Origin: Burkholderiaceae bacterium
GTDB taxonomy: Bacteria; Pseudomonadota; Gammaproteobacteria; Burkholderiales; Burkholderiaceae_D
Direction: 5' to 3'
Length of the DNA: 5,318 bases
NCBI GenBank assembly: GCA_019752915.1
Contig: JAIELO010000356.1
Location: 1 to 5,318, forward strand
In this document: piece after piece, positions 1-5,318 of the stretch
How positions within the stretch are numbered: the first letter of the stretch is position 1
Layout of the letters: each line of letters begins with the position of its first letter
The notes under the pieces: generated by a model
What the model was told of the DNA's origin: nothing
Seen by the model: only the letters and a program-made list of their open reading frames with translations
The model's database searches: none
Translations under genes and position numbers: made by a program

Positions 1-666
1 CCAGCAGGAGCTGTCAGACCATCCCTGATGTGTGGCTGATCGCAGTGGCTGACCGGTGAGCGGGTCGAAAAAATAGGTGTGATGGGTCGACCCGTCAGCG
101 CGCACCAGTTGTTCGCGGGTGCGGCGTGCGTGACTGCGCGCGGCATCGCGGTAGCGCGGATCGCCGCTGGTCGTGCTGGCCCAGTGCAGTAATGGCAGGT
201 TCATCAAACCGTCGACGATGGCGCGGCCCTGTTCCTGCGGATCGTCGAGGCTGCCCCATGCCTGAAGGATGCCGGCGCCGGGCAGATAGCGCGCGAGCAG
301 GCGCTCTGCCGCTGCCATGGCGGTGGCGCCAGACTCCGGCAGACCAGCAATCTGTACAGCGGCGACATGGCTGAGCAAATACAGAAAGCCGATGTCGTGG
401 TGTTGCAGGTCGCAGCCCGTCGCAAGGCGGCGGCTAAAACTCTGGCTCTGCTGGCATGCGGCCTGATAAAAAACCTGGCGGCCCGTCAGTTCGTAGGATA
501 GCCACATCAATCCGGTCCAGAACCCTGTGGTCCAGCCAACGTTGGCGCCGTCTGTGTGCCCGGTGATTTGCCGCGCGCGATAGAACTGCTGGTCGGTGGT
601 ATCGGCAGGGAAGGCATTCCCCAGTGCTACGAGGGTTGCTTCTAGCTGTTCAAAGACAAGTTTCAA
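1..666 (-). CDS. GH88 unsaturated glucuronyl hydrolase, C-terminus beyond the left edge
   Basis: The enzyme hydrates the C4-C5 double bond of the unsaturated uronic acid left by polysaccharide lyases, which releases it from the oligosaccharide. Residues counted from the TTG at 666-664: VGWTTGFWTGLMWLSYE (43-59), HHDIGFLY (89-96), QAWG (135-138), IVDGLMNLPLLHW (150-162), VRADGSTHHTYFFDP (188-202) and THQGWSDSSCW (212-222). D91 and D152 line up with the two active-site aspartates D88 and D149 of the Bacillus sp. GL1 enzyme, which has about 377 residues, so roughly 155 are missing here. The frame is open upstream to a stop near 870 but holds no ATG or GTG after it. TTG 666 matches the family N-terminus and lies about 33 bases below the predicted transcription start. 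No signal peptide is visible, so a cytoplasmic location is inferred. Family certain; start moderately sure; preferred substrate unknown. Confidence 0.94.
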   Translation of the reverse strand, partial: MKLVFEQLEATLVALGNAFPADTTDQQFYRARQITGHTDGANVGWTTGFWTGLMWLSYELTGRQVFYQAACQQSQSFSRRLATGCDLQHHDIGFLYLLSHVAAVQIAGLPESGATAMAAAERLLARYLPGAGILQAWGSLDDPQEQGRAIVDGLMNLPLLHWASTTSGDPRYRDAARSHARRTREQLVRADGSTHHTYFFDPLTGQPLRSATHQGWSDSSCW

Positions 667-699
667 TGGTGATGGCCCGGAGGGCGGCTGATAAGGTGC

Positions 700-712
700 G
701 CTAACGTTATCA
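700..712. promoter_or_regulatory. Operator-like palindrome upstream of GH88 (site A)
   Basis: On the minus strand this reads TGATAACGTTAGC. The central TAACGTTA is a perfect palindrome with a CG centre, typical of LacI-family operators. The 11 bases TGATAACGTTA (712-702) are identical to those at 3387-3377 upstream of the TonB-dependent receptor. The site starts about 34 bases upstream of the GH88 start, close to the 37-base distance seen at the receptor. The regulator itself is not in the window. Confidence 0.6.
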
Positions 713-733
713 TTGGTGCTGGTGTTTTGGCAA
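706..733 (-). promoter_or_regulatory. Candidate sigma-70 promoter of the GH88 gene
   Basis: Read on the minus strand, TTGCCA (733-728) is a 5/6 match to the -35 consensus. GATAAC (711-706) is a 4/6 match to the -10, with a 16-base spacer. Transcription would begin near 699, leaving a leader of about 33 bases before the TTG start. The -10 lies inside the operator-like palindrome, so a bound repressor would block it. Seen by eye only. Confidence 0.45.
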
Positions 734-994
734 GACTTTTCCTGTGCGCGCGGGGCACACTGGCGTGTATTGCTCAGCGAAATTTTCTGAATCAGTCGGC
801 CGATCGCGTGCCGGTGACGCGACCTTGTTGCTTGCCACGCAGGGCGCAGCGAGATGGTGGGTTTGAATCAGCGCCTTATTCTGCGGGGCACAAGCCCAAT
901 TTCTTGGGGCAAATCGGCAGGCTGTGCACGAATCAGACGTTCCTGTAGCACATCAGAAAAAAATGATGAAGGCGGCTAGGCAGTGCGATATTTT

Positions 995-1014
995 GTGTGT
1001 TATCGTTAACTCAC
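995..1014. promoter_or_regulatory. Imperfect operator-like palindrome upstream of GH105-DUF4861 (site B)
   Basis: GTGTGTTATCGTTAACTCAC is a 20-base inverted repeat around a central CG, with mismatched pairs at 1003/1006 and 998/1011. Its half-sites, CGTTAAC and CGATAAC, resemble the CGTTATC half-site at the other two genes but do not equal it. It lies 60-80 bases upstream of the ATG at 1075, within the likely promoter region. It is probably a weaker site for the same regulator, but could be a different operator. Confidence 0.4.
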
Positions 1015-1063
1015 TCGATTCATGCATACGGCTGTCGCACCGGGTTGCGAGGCCACCTTTACC

Positions 1064-1068
1064 AAGGA
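1064..1068 (+). promoter_or_regulatory. Ribosome binding site that fixes the GH105 start
   Basis: AAGGA sits six bases before the ATG at 1075. It selects this ATG over the in-frame GTG at 997, which lies inside the operator-like palindrome, has no comparable site and would put about 26 unrelated residues in front of the signal peptide. Confidence 0.7.
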
Positions 1069-1074
1069 TATTCC

Positions 1075-2073
1075 ATGCCCCCATTCCGTCGGACTACGCT
1101 CGCTTTGGCGCTGTTAGGTGCCGCAAGCTGTTTCAACGCACCGCAGCGCATACTCCTGTCGCAGGCCGTTGCGGCCACCATGGCCACCAGCGACGCAGCA
1201 GTGCATGACCCTGCGCTGATTCTGCGCACCATGGAACGGGTGGCCGACTGGCAGCTGGCACATCCGACCGGCTATCCGCTCGAGGACTGGACCGAGGCGG
1301 TCGGGGACGCCGGAATGATGGCGCTGGTGGGTATTTCCGGTAACGAAAGCTATCGTGAGGCCATGCGTAGCGCTGGTCAGAAAAATGCATGGCGCTTGGG
1401 TCCGAGCATGTATCACGCCGATGATTACGCGGTCGGTCAGATGTATGCAGAGCTGTTCCAGTACTCGCGCGAGCCGCACATGATTGCGCCGATGCGTGCC
1501 CAGTTCGACTACATGCTGGCGCATCCGCGCGCCGGTTCGCTGAACTGGAAGACGCCGGGCGTGCAGCATCGCTGGTCGTGGTGCGATGCGCTGTTCATGG
1601 GGCCACCAGCATGGGCCCGGCTCAGTGCCGTGACGGGCGATCCACGCTATCTTGATTTTGCGATCCGTAACTGGTGGCTCACTTCCGACTACCTGTATGA
1701 CCGTGACGAGCATCTGTATTTCCGCGATAGCCGCTTCTTCGAGCAGCGCGAAGCCAATGGCAGCAAGGTGTTCTGGGGACGTGGCAATGGCTGGGTGATG
1801 GGCGGACTGGTGCGGATGCTGCAATACATTCCGGAGCGGCATGCCGGGCGGGCGCGGTTTATCACCCAGTACCGCGAGATGGCGCAGCGCCTGCTGAGCT
1901 TGCAGCAGGCCGACGGCCTGTGGCGCCCCAGCTTGCTGGATCCTGTCAATTACAGTAGTCGCGAGACTAGCGGCACGGCGCTGTACACCTATGCACTGGC
2001 ATGGGGGGTGAATCAGGGGCTGTTGCCGCGCGCCAGTTTGAACCGGCGGTGCAGAAAGCCTGGCAGGCACTGA
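1075..2073 (+). CDS. GH105 unsaturated uronyl hydrolase, 5' part before the frameshift
   Basis: This frame carries the signal peptide and most of the GH105 (alpha/alpha)6 barrel, an enzyme that removes terminal unsaturated uronic acid from lyase products such as rhamnogalacturonan oligosaccharides. The N-terminus MPPFRR plus the hydrophobic stretch TLALALLGAASC (8-19) looks like an export signal. Cleavage after AVA (33) is possible; C19 is preceded by AAS, a poor lipobox. Family landmarks are YHADDYAVGQMYAELF (113-128), HRWSWCDALFMGPPAW (165-180), VFWGRGNGWVMGGLVR (232-247) and ETSGTALYTYALAWGVNQGLL (297-317). D171 matches the catalytic aspartate of the family (D143 in Bacillus subtilis YteR). 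After about residue 320 the frame reads 12 unrelated residues and stops at 2073. Without the missing C-terminal helices this fragment is unlikely to fold well alone. Confidence 0.85.
   Translation: MPPFRRTTLALALLGAASCFNAPQRILLSQAVAATMATSDAAVHDPALILRTMERVADWQLAHPTGYPLEDWTEAVGDAGMMALVGISGNESYREAMRSAGQKNAWRLGPSMYHADDYAVGQMYAELFQYSREPHMIAPMRAQFDYMLAHPRAGSLNWKTPGVQHRWSWCDALFMGPPAWARLSAVTGDPRYLDFAIRNWWLTSDYLYDRDEHLYFRDSRFFEQREANGSKVFWGRGNGWVMGGLVRMLQYIPERHAGRARFITQYREMAQRLLSLQQADGLWRPSLLDPVNYSSRETSGTALYTYALAWGVNQGLLPRASLNRRCRKPGRH
2003..2036 (+). other. Frameshift window inside the GH105 domain
   Basis: Upstream of here the GH105 frame is position 1 modulo 3; downstream it is position 0 modulo 3. 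The family pattern is kept through NQGLL and resumes at QFEPAV, which places the lost base in the GCC at 2032-2034. A six-G run at 2003-2008 is the other candidate. A seventh G there also joins the frames, but gives AWGGESGAVAARQFEP, which fits the family much less well. The frames overlap from 2001 to the stop at 2071-2073. Confidence 0.8.
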
Positions 2074-3260
2074 GTAGTCATGTGCTGGCCGACGGCAAAC
2101 TGATTCATGTGCAGCCGATCGGTGAAGATCCGCGCAAGTTCGATCCGCAATCGAGCGACGTGTTTGCCGTTGGCGGCTTCCTGCTGGCCGGTAGCGAGAT
2201 GTACCGCATGGCGCTGGCATCGGATGCCGCAGTGCAGGAAATCAGTGTGCGCAATCCGGGCGCCGATTACCGGCTGGAGCAGTCGGTCGAGTTGGCGCAG
2301 CGCGGCGATCTGGTGGTGATGGATGCACTCACCTCGCGCATTCTACCGAGCCAGAAGCTGGCTGACGGCCTGCTGTTCCAGACGGATCTGGCTGGGCAGG
2401 AGACGCGCCGCTATCTGCTGATCCCGCGCCAGAAACTACCTGCCGTGCCAGCCGTACAAGCGCGTGCCCATGCCCGTTTCGTGCCGGAGCGGCTCGATGA
2501 TTTCGCGTGGGAGAACGATCGCGTGGCGCATCGCACCTATGGCCCTGCTGTGATGCGTGATCCGAAAGAATTGCTGGTCTCCAGCGGTATCGATGTGTGG
2601 TCGAAGTCGACCCGCAAGCTGGTGCTGGACGACTGGTACCGGCGCGCTGATTATCATCTGGATCGCGGTGACGGGCTGGACTTCTATCATGTCGGCAGCA
2701 GTCGCGGTTGCGGCGGGCTGGGGATCTATGCAGGTCAGAGTCTGTACCCATCGCGTAACTTCAGCGCATGGAAAGTGCTGGCCGATGGCCCGCTACGTGC
2801 CGAGTTCGAACTGCGTTTCGAACACTGGAATGTGGCGGGGCGTCCGGTAGCGGAAGTACGCCGGGTGCAGCTCGATGCGGGCAGCCATTTCAGCCGGATC
2901 GAGAGTCGCTTCGATAGCGCCGATAAGGCGCCTTTGACGGTCGGTGTCGGTATCGTGCAGCGTGAAGGTAAGGGACATTACCAGCAGGGCAGCAATAGCA
3001 TGAGTTACTGGGAGCCGGCGCAGGGCAGTGATGGCAGCAATGCCTGCGCCGTGATCGTGCCGGGGGCCTCTACCTATCTCAATCAGGCGGGACATTATCT
3101 GGCCTTGGCGCCAGCCAAGCCGGCCACGCCATTTGTCTACTATCTGGGCTCTGCCTGGAGCAAGGGTGGCGATTTCAGCAATGCAGCAGTATGGGATGCC
3201 CACGTGGCGGCGACGGCGTCGCGGGTTACCGAACCGTTGGTGATTCAGCGTATTCGTTAA
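2034..3260 (+). CDS. End of GH105 plus DUF4861 domain, 3' part after the frameshift
   Basis: In repaired numbering, QFEPAVQKAWQAL (321-333), DGKLIHVQPIGEDPRKFDP (340-358) and DVFAVGGFLLAGSEMYRM (362-379) complete the GH105 barrel. A DUF4861 domain follows, with FAWENDRVAHRTYGP (477-491), GIDVWSK (505-511) and DYHLDRGDGLDFYHVGSSRGCGG (526-548) as its most recognisable stretches. The charged and aromatic residues there could form an active site, which is inference. DUF4861 proteins occur in polysaccharide-degradation loci; I know no firmly established reaction for this one. The frame is open from 2001 (ATG inside the G run at 2003-2008), but no ribosome site precedes it or the GTG at 2082, so separate translation is doubtful. 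The TAA stop (3258-3260) overlaps the first arm of an inverted repeat. Confidence 0.8.
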   Translation, partial: QFEPAVQKAWQALSSHVLADGKLIHVQPIGEDPRKFDPQSSDVFAVGGFLLAGSEMYRMALASDAAVQEISVRNPGADYRLEQSVELAQRGDLVVMDALTSRILPSQKLADGLLFQTDLAGQETRRYLLIPRQKLPAVPAVQARAHARFVPERLDDFAWENDRVAHRTYGPAVMRDPKELLVSSGIDVWSKSTRKLVLDDWYRRADYHLDRGDGLDFYHVGSSRGCGGLGIYAGQSLYPSRNFSAWKVLADGPLRAEFELRFEHWNVAGRPVAEVRRVQLDAGSHFSRIESRFDSADKAPLTVGVGIVQREGKGHYQQGSNSMSYWEPAQGSDGSNACAVIVPGASTYLNQAGHYLALAPAKPATPFVYYLGSAWSKGGDFSNAAVWDAHVAATASRVTEPLVIQRIR

Positions 3261-3311
3261 AGAATGTGGTTTTTTTGTGTTAACTGTGGAAATGTGTGAC
3301 ATTCTTTTTTT
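3259..3311 (+). terminator. Candidate terminator overlapping the GH105-DUF4861 stop
   Basis: AAAGAATGT (3259-3267) and ACATTCTTT (3299-3307) are a perfect nine-base inverted repeat, and T continues to 3311. The stem is AT-rich and the loop is long (31 bases), so it would be a weak terminator by itself. It may also be a processing or stability hairpin at the end of the message. Confidence 0.4.
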
Positions 3312-3337
3312 ATGAGTGTTATCCTTACCACATTGAT

Positions 3338-3363
3338 GGTCGCCAACTTCGGCGGTTTTTTTT
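3338..3363 (+). terminator. Candidate rho-independent terminator before the TonB-dependent receptor gene
   Basis: GGTCGCC (3338-3344) can pair with GGCGGTT (3351-3357) around the loop AACTTC. Four pairs are Watson-Crick and three are G-U. Eight T residues follow (3356-3363), the first two of them shared with the stem. It would separate the GH105-DUF4861 transcript from the receptor gene, which has its own operator just downstream. Confidence 0.5.
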
Positions 3364-3374
3364 AAGGGTTGTTA

Positions 3375-3386
3375 GATAACGTTATC
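3375..3386. promoter_or_regulatory. Perfect operator palindrome upstream of the TonB-dependent receptor (site C)
   Basis: GATAACGTTATC is a perfect 12-base palindrome with a central CG, the usual form of a LacI-family operator. It lies 37 bases before the receptor ATG and shares 11 identical bases with the site ahead of GH88. TATCAT (3383-3388), a 5/6 match to a -10 box, overlaps its right half, but no good -35 is seen at the right spacing. A repressor bound here would block transcription of the receptor gene until an inducing sugar appears (inference). Confidence 0.65.
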
Positions 3387-3407
3387 ATCTAGTCGAATCA
3401 GTATTCT

Positions 3408-3415
3408 AAGAGGAG
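3408..3415 (+). promoter_or_regulatory. Strong ribosome binding site of the TonB-dependent receptor gene
   Basis: AAGAGGAG ends eight bases before the ATG at 3424. It is the best Shine-Dalgarno match in the window and sets the start, which is immediately followed by a signal peptide. Confidence 0.75.
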
Positions 3416-3423
3416 AAGTAGTA

Positions 3424-5318
3424 ATGAACAGCAATAATAACGAGACAAATCGTGCCGTTTTCGCAGTCCGTCCGATGGTGATGGCCGTGGCAGTGGCGGT
3501 TGCCAGTCTGGCGCAGGCGCAGGAAGCAGTACCGGCGGCCAATGCTGCGGTGCAGGTCGAGCAGGTGGTGGTAACCGCTAATAAACGTGCCCAGAATCTG
3601 CAGGATGTACCGATGGCCATCACGGTTCTCAGCGATGCGACCATCCAGCGTAACAATGTGCGCGGTCTGGATGATCTGCCAGCCCTGTCGCCAGCACTGA
3701 CCCTCAGCTACGGTACCCAGCCAGCCAACTTCAGTATCAATATGCGCGGTATCGGCACTTTCTCGCTGGGGATCGGTGTGGAGGCCGACGTGGCGGTGGT
3801 GGTCGACGACGTACCGTATGCGATGCAGGCGAATGCGTTCAAGGATCTGGCCGATGTGCAGCGTATCGAAGTGCTGAAAGGCCCGCAGAGCACCATGCTG
3901 GGTAAGAGCTCGATTGCTGGCGCCATCAATATTTCCACCAAGCCGATTGAAGCGGGCTGGAAGAGCCGTGCCTCGACCTATCTGTCGAGCGATGGCGAAT
4001 GGCGGGTGCGCGGTGCGCTGTCTGGCGCCCTGAGCGATACGCTGCGCATGCGTCTGGCCGTGAGCAAGAGCGATTTCGGCGGGGTGGTGAAAAATCTGGC
4101 CGATGGCGGACGCCTCAACGGCATGCGTGATAACAACCTGAACGGCAAGCTGGAATGGAGCCCGAGCGACAACCTGCAGGTCGTGGTTAGCCCGCACGCG
4201 GCGAACTTCGTCAACAACTGCTGCGTCTCGCCGTTTTCTTCCATGACGCCGGGCGGTCTGTACCAGAATATTGCGCAGCTGCCAGCGTCGACGCTGTTGA
4301 AGGGCATCAACCCCGGCCCCGGCAATGTCAGTGTGCGCAATGATTATCCGGCCGGTGGCCGTGCAGAAGATCGCGGCGTCGGCGTGAAGGTGGTCTACAA
4401 CTTTGACGACAATAGTCCGCTGGCCCGCCACACTTTCACCTCGGTGAGCTCGTGGTCGCACTACAAGATGAGCGATTTCCAGGATGGTGACGCGACCGAC
4501 AGCGATGTGCTCAGCGCCACGCTGGTGAATGGTAAGCCGAGTGGTTTCAGTGGCGGCCTGTACCAGTACGGTCAGTTCGATGCGCGCTCGAAAACGCAGG
4601 AGTTCCGTCTGACCTCGCCAGAGAAGGGCGCGCTGCGCTATGTTGGCGGGCTGTTCTACGCAAAGAACGAGCTGGGTCGCGAACTGACCCGTGCCCCCAT
4701 CACCACCTATGTGACGGACTGGGCCTCGACGGCCTACAACACCAACACCGCCATCTTCGGGCAGGCGAATTACGACCTGACGCCACAGACCGGCGTGCTG
4801 CTGGGGCTGCGCTACAACAAGGAAGACATCGGCTATACCTTCAATCGCTACACGCCACCTCCTGCCACCAGCCGTGTGCTGACCGAGGCGCTGCGCGGTG
4901 ATAATAGCGAGACCAAGGTTACCGGTAAGGTCGGTCTGGAACACCGTCTGGATGCGGCGACAATGGCCTACCTGACTTATTCGACCGGCCACAAGGGTCT
5001 GGCGTATGACCTGACCAGTTCCTTCACCGCTGCCGTGGCCAAGTCCCAGCCGGTGCCGGGCGAGAATGCCCGTAACATCGAGGCTGGCCTGAAGCTGAGC
5101 CTGCTGGAAAACCGCATGGCACTCGATCTGGCGGCATTCCGCACCAACTTCACCGGCTTCCAGCAGTCGGCCGGCTTCCTCGATCCCGATGGTACTTTCC
5201 GTACCACCCTGCATAGCATCGGTGCGCTGCGTACCAGCGGGCTGGAGGCTGATCTGAACTGGCGTGTCAGCCGTCCACTCAGCGTCAATGCGGCGTTTGC
5301 CTATACCCGTGCCGAAAT
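3424..5318 (+). CDS. TonB-dependent outer-membrane receptor, C-terminus beyond the right edge
   Basis: This is an outer-membrane active transporter powered by TonB-ExbB-ExbD; given its neighbours it probably imports uronic-acid-containing oligosaccharides (inference). The frame is open for 631 codons to the window end. The N-terminus is a signal peptide with hydrophobic core VMAVAVAVASLAQA (19-32), likely cut after A32. The TonB box EQVVVTA follows (46-52). The plug domain has LDDLPALSPALTLSYG (82-97), INMRGIG (105-111), VAVVVDDVPY (124-133), VQRIEVLKGPQSTMLGKSS (145-163) and AGAINI (165-170). The beta-barrel then begins; alternating strands such as TGVLLGLRYNKEDIGYTF are visible. The family usually has 700-900 residues, so some 100-250 are missing. 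A vicinal cysteine pair, NNCCVSP, lies at 264-270 in a likely extracellular loop. Sequence alone does not exclude an iron-chelate ligand, since the plug resembles siderophore receptors too. Confidence 0.94.
   Translation, partial: MNSNNNETNRAVFAVRPMVMAVAVAVASLAQAQEAVPAANAAVQVEQVVVTANKRAQNLQDVPMAITVLSDATIQRNNVRGLDDLPALSPALTLSYGTQPANFSINMRGIGTFSLGIGVEADVAVVVDDVPYAMQANAFKDLADVQRIEVLKGPQSTMLGKSSIAGAINISTKPIEAGWKSRASTYLSSDGEWRVRGALSGALSDTLRMRLAVSKSDFGGVVKNLADGGRLNGMRDNNLNGKLEWSPSDNLQVVVSPHAANFVNNCCVSPFSSMTPGGLYQNIAQLPASTLLKGINPGPGNVSVRNDYPAGGRAEDRGVGVKVVYNFDDNSPLARHTFTSVSSWSHYKMSDFQDGDATDSDVLSATLVNGKPSGFSGGLYQYGQFDARSKTQEFRLTSPEKGALRYVGGLFYAKNELGRELTRAPITTYVTDWASTAYNTNTAIFGQANYDLTPQTGVLLGLRYNKEDIGYTFNRYTPPPATSRVLTEALRGDNSETKVTGKVGLEHRLDAATMAYLTYSTGHKGLAYDLTSSFTAAVAKSQPVPGENARNIEAGLKLSLLENRMALDLAAFRTNFTGFQQSAGFLDPDGTFRTTLHSIGALRTSGLEADLNWRVSRPLSVNAAFAYTRAE

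Larger units (their letters stand above)
667..1074. other. Divergent intergenic region between GH88 and GH105-DUF4861
   Basis: This 408-base stretch separates two divergently read carbohydrate genes. Short open frames are present but show no recognisable domain and no convincing ribosome site. The left end carries the GH88 promoter and operator (700-733). The right end carries a weaker palindrome (995-1014) and the ribosome site for the gene at 1075. A small CCCAA/TTGGG hairpin with a four-base loop (895-908) has no T-run after it. Nothing further is recognised between about 740 and 990. Confidence 0.7.
1075..3260 (+). pseudogene. Secreted GH105-DUF4861 two-domain protein gene, interrupted by a one-base frameshift
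   Basis: As one gene this encodes an N-terminal GH105 unsaturated uronyl hydrolase joined to a C-terminal DUF4861 domain. The GH105 barrel begins in one frame and its last quarter continues in the -1 frame, so these are not two adjacent genes. Adding one C in the GCC at 2032-2034 gives ...NQGLLPRAQFEPAVQKAW, which restores the family pattern and yields 728 residues. Repaired layout: signal peptide about 1-33, GH105 about 45-379, DUF4861 about 388-725. Both halves are otherwise intact with no further stop, so the lesion is recent or is a sequencing error. The gene lies between GH88 (divergent) and the TonB-dependent receptor (same strand, 163 bases on). Family assignment is firm for GH105 and good for DUF4861; whether the gene works is unknown. 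Confidence 0.82.

Noticed and set aside
895..908. CCCAA/TTGGG hairpin as a terminator or riboswitch
   Set aside because: The five-pair stem has no T-run and no conserved RNA motif around it, so it is probably chance.
997..1074. In-frame GTG extension of the GH105 gene
   Set aside because: It begins inside the operator-like palindrome, adds unrelated residues ahead of a clear signal peptide, and lacks a ribosome site, whereas ATG 1075 has AAGGA at good spacing.
727..1208. Two short plus-strand frames in and beyond the intergenic region
   Set aside because: They have no ribosome site, no recognisable sequence and unusual composition; the second overlaps the GH105 gene in another frame.
1114..2220. 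Minus-strand open frame of 368 codons opposite GH105
   Set aside because: It has no domain and low-complexity composition. The plus strand carries the GH105 motifs throughout, so this is an antisense shadow.
3316..3331. GTGTTATCCTTACCAC as a further operator
   Set aside because: It resembles the half-site of the palindrome at 995-1014 but lacks the central CG and dyad symmetry, so the match is too weak.
3406..5214. Long minus-strand open frame of 602 codons
   Set aside because: It lies opposite the TonB-dependent receptor and has no recognisable domain. Its length follows from the codon bias of the real plus-strand gene, whose plug motifs are unmistakable.

Overview
The window is a piece of a carbohydrate-scavenging locus from a Gram-negative, GC-rich bacterium. 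An outer-membrane TonB-dependent receptor with a signal peptide shows the envelope type. The style of the proteins suggests a proteobacterium (beta or gamma), but nothing here fixes the genus. No RNA gene, mobile element, CRISPR array or tRNA was seen.

Layout, left to right. (1) Minus strand, 1-666: the N-terminal 222 codons of a GH88 unsaturated glucuronyl hydrolase, running off the left edge. (2) 667-1074: a 408-base divergent intergenic region with a promoter and operator for GH88, and a weaker operator-like palindrome ahead of the rightward gene. (3) Plus strand, 1075-3260: one long gene for a secreted two-domain protein, a GH105 unsaturated uronyl hydrolase followed by a DUF4861 domain. 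It is broken by a one-base frameshift near 2033. (4) 3261-3423: intergenic, with two candidate terminators, then a perfect 12-base palindrome and a strong ribosome binding site. (5) Plus strand, 3424 to the right edge: a TonB-dependent receptor, 631 codons present, C-terminus missing.

How it fits together (inference). Polysaccharide lyases, not seen here, leave oligosaccharides capped by an unsaturated uronic acid. The receptor would import such oligosaccharides across the outer membrane. The exported GH105-DUF4861 protein and the GH88 enzyme, which has no visible signal peptide, would remove the unsaturated caps. The three units share a GATAACGTTATC-type palindrome with a central CG, as expected for a LacI-family repressor. 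The match is strong at the GH88 and receptor genes and looser at the GH105 gene. This suggests one substrate-induced regulon. The polysaccharide cannot be named from this window; a glycosaminoglycan, a rhamnogalacturonan-type pectin or a ulvan-like polymer are all possible.
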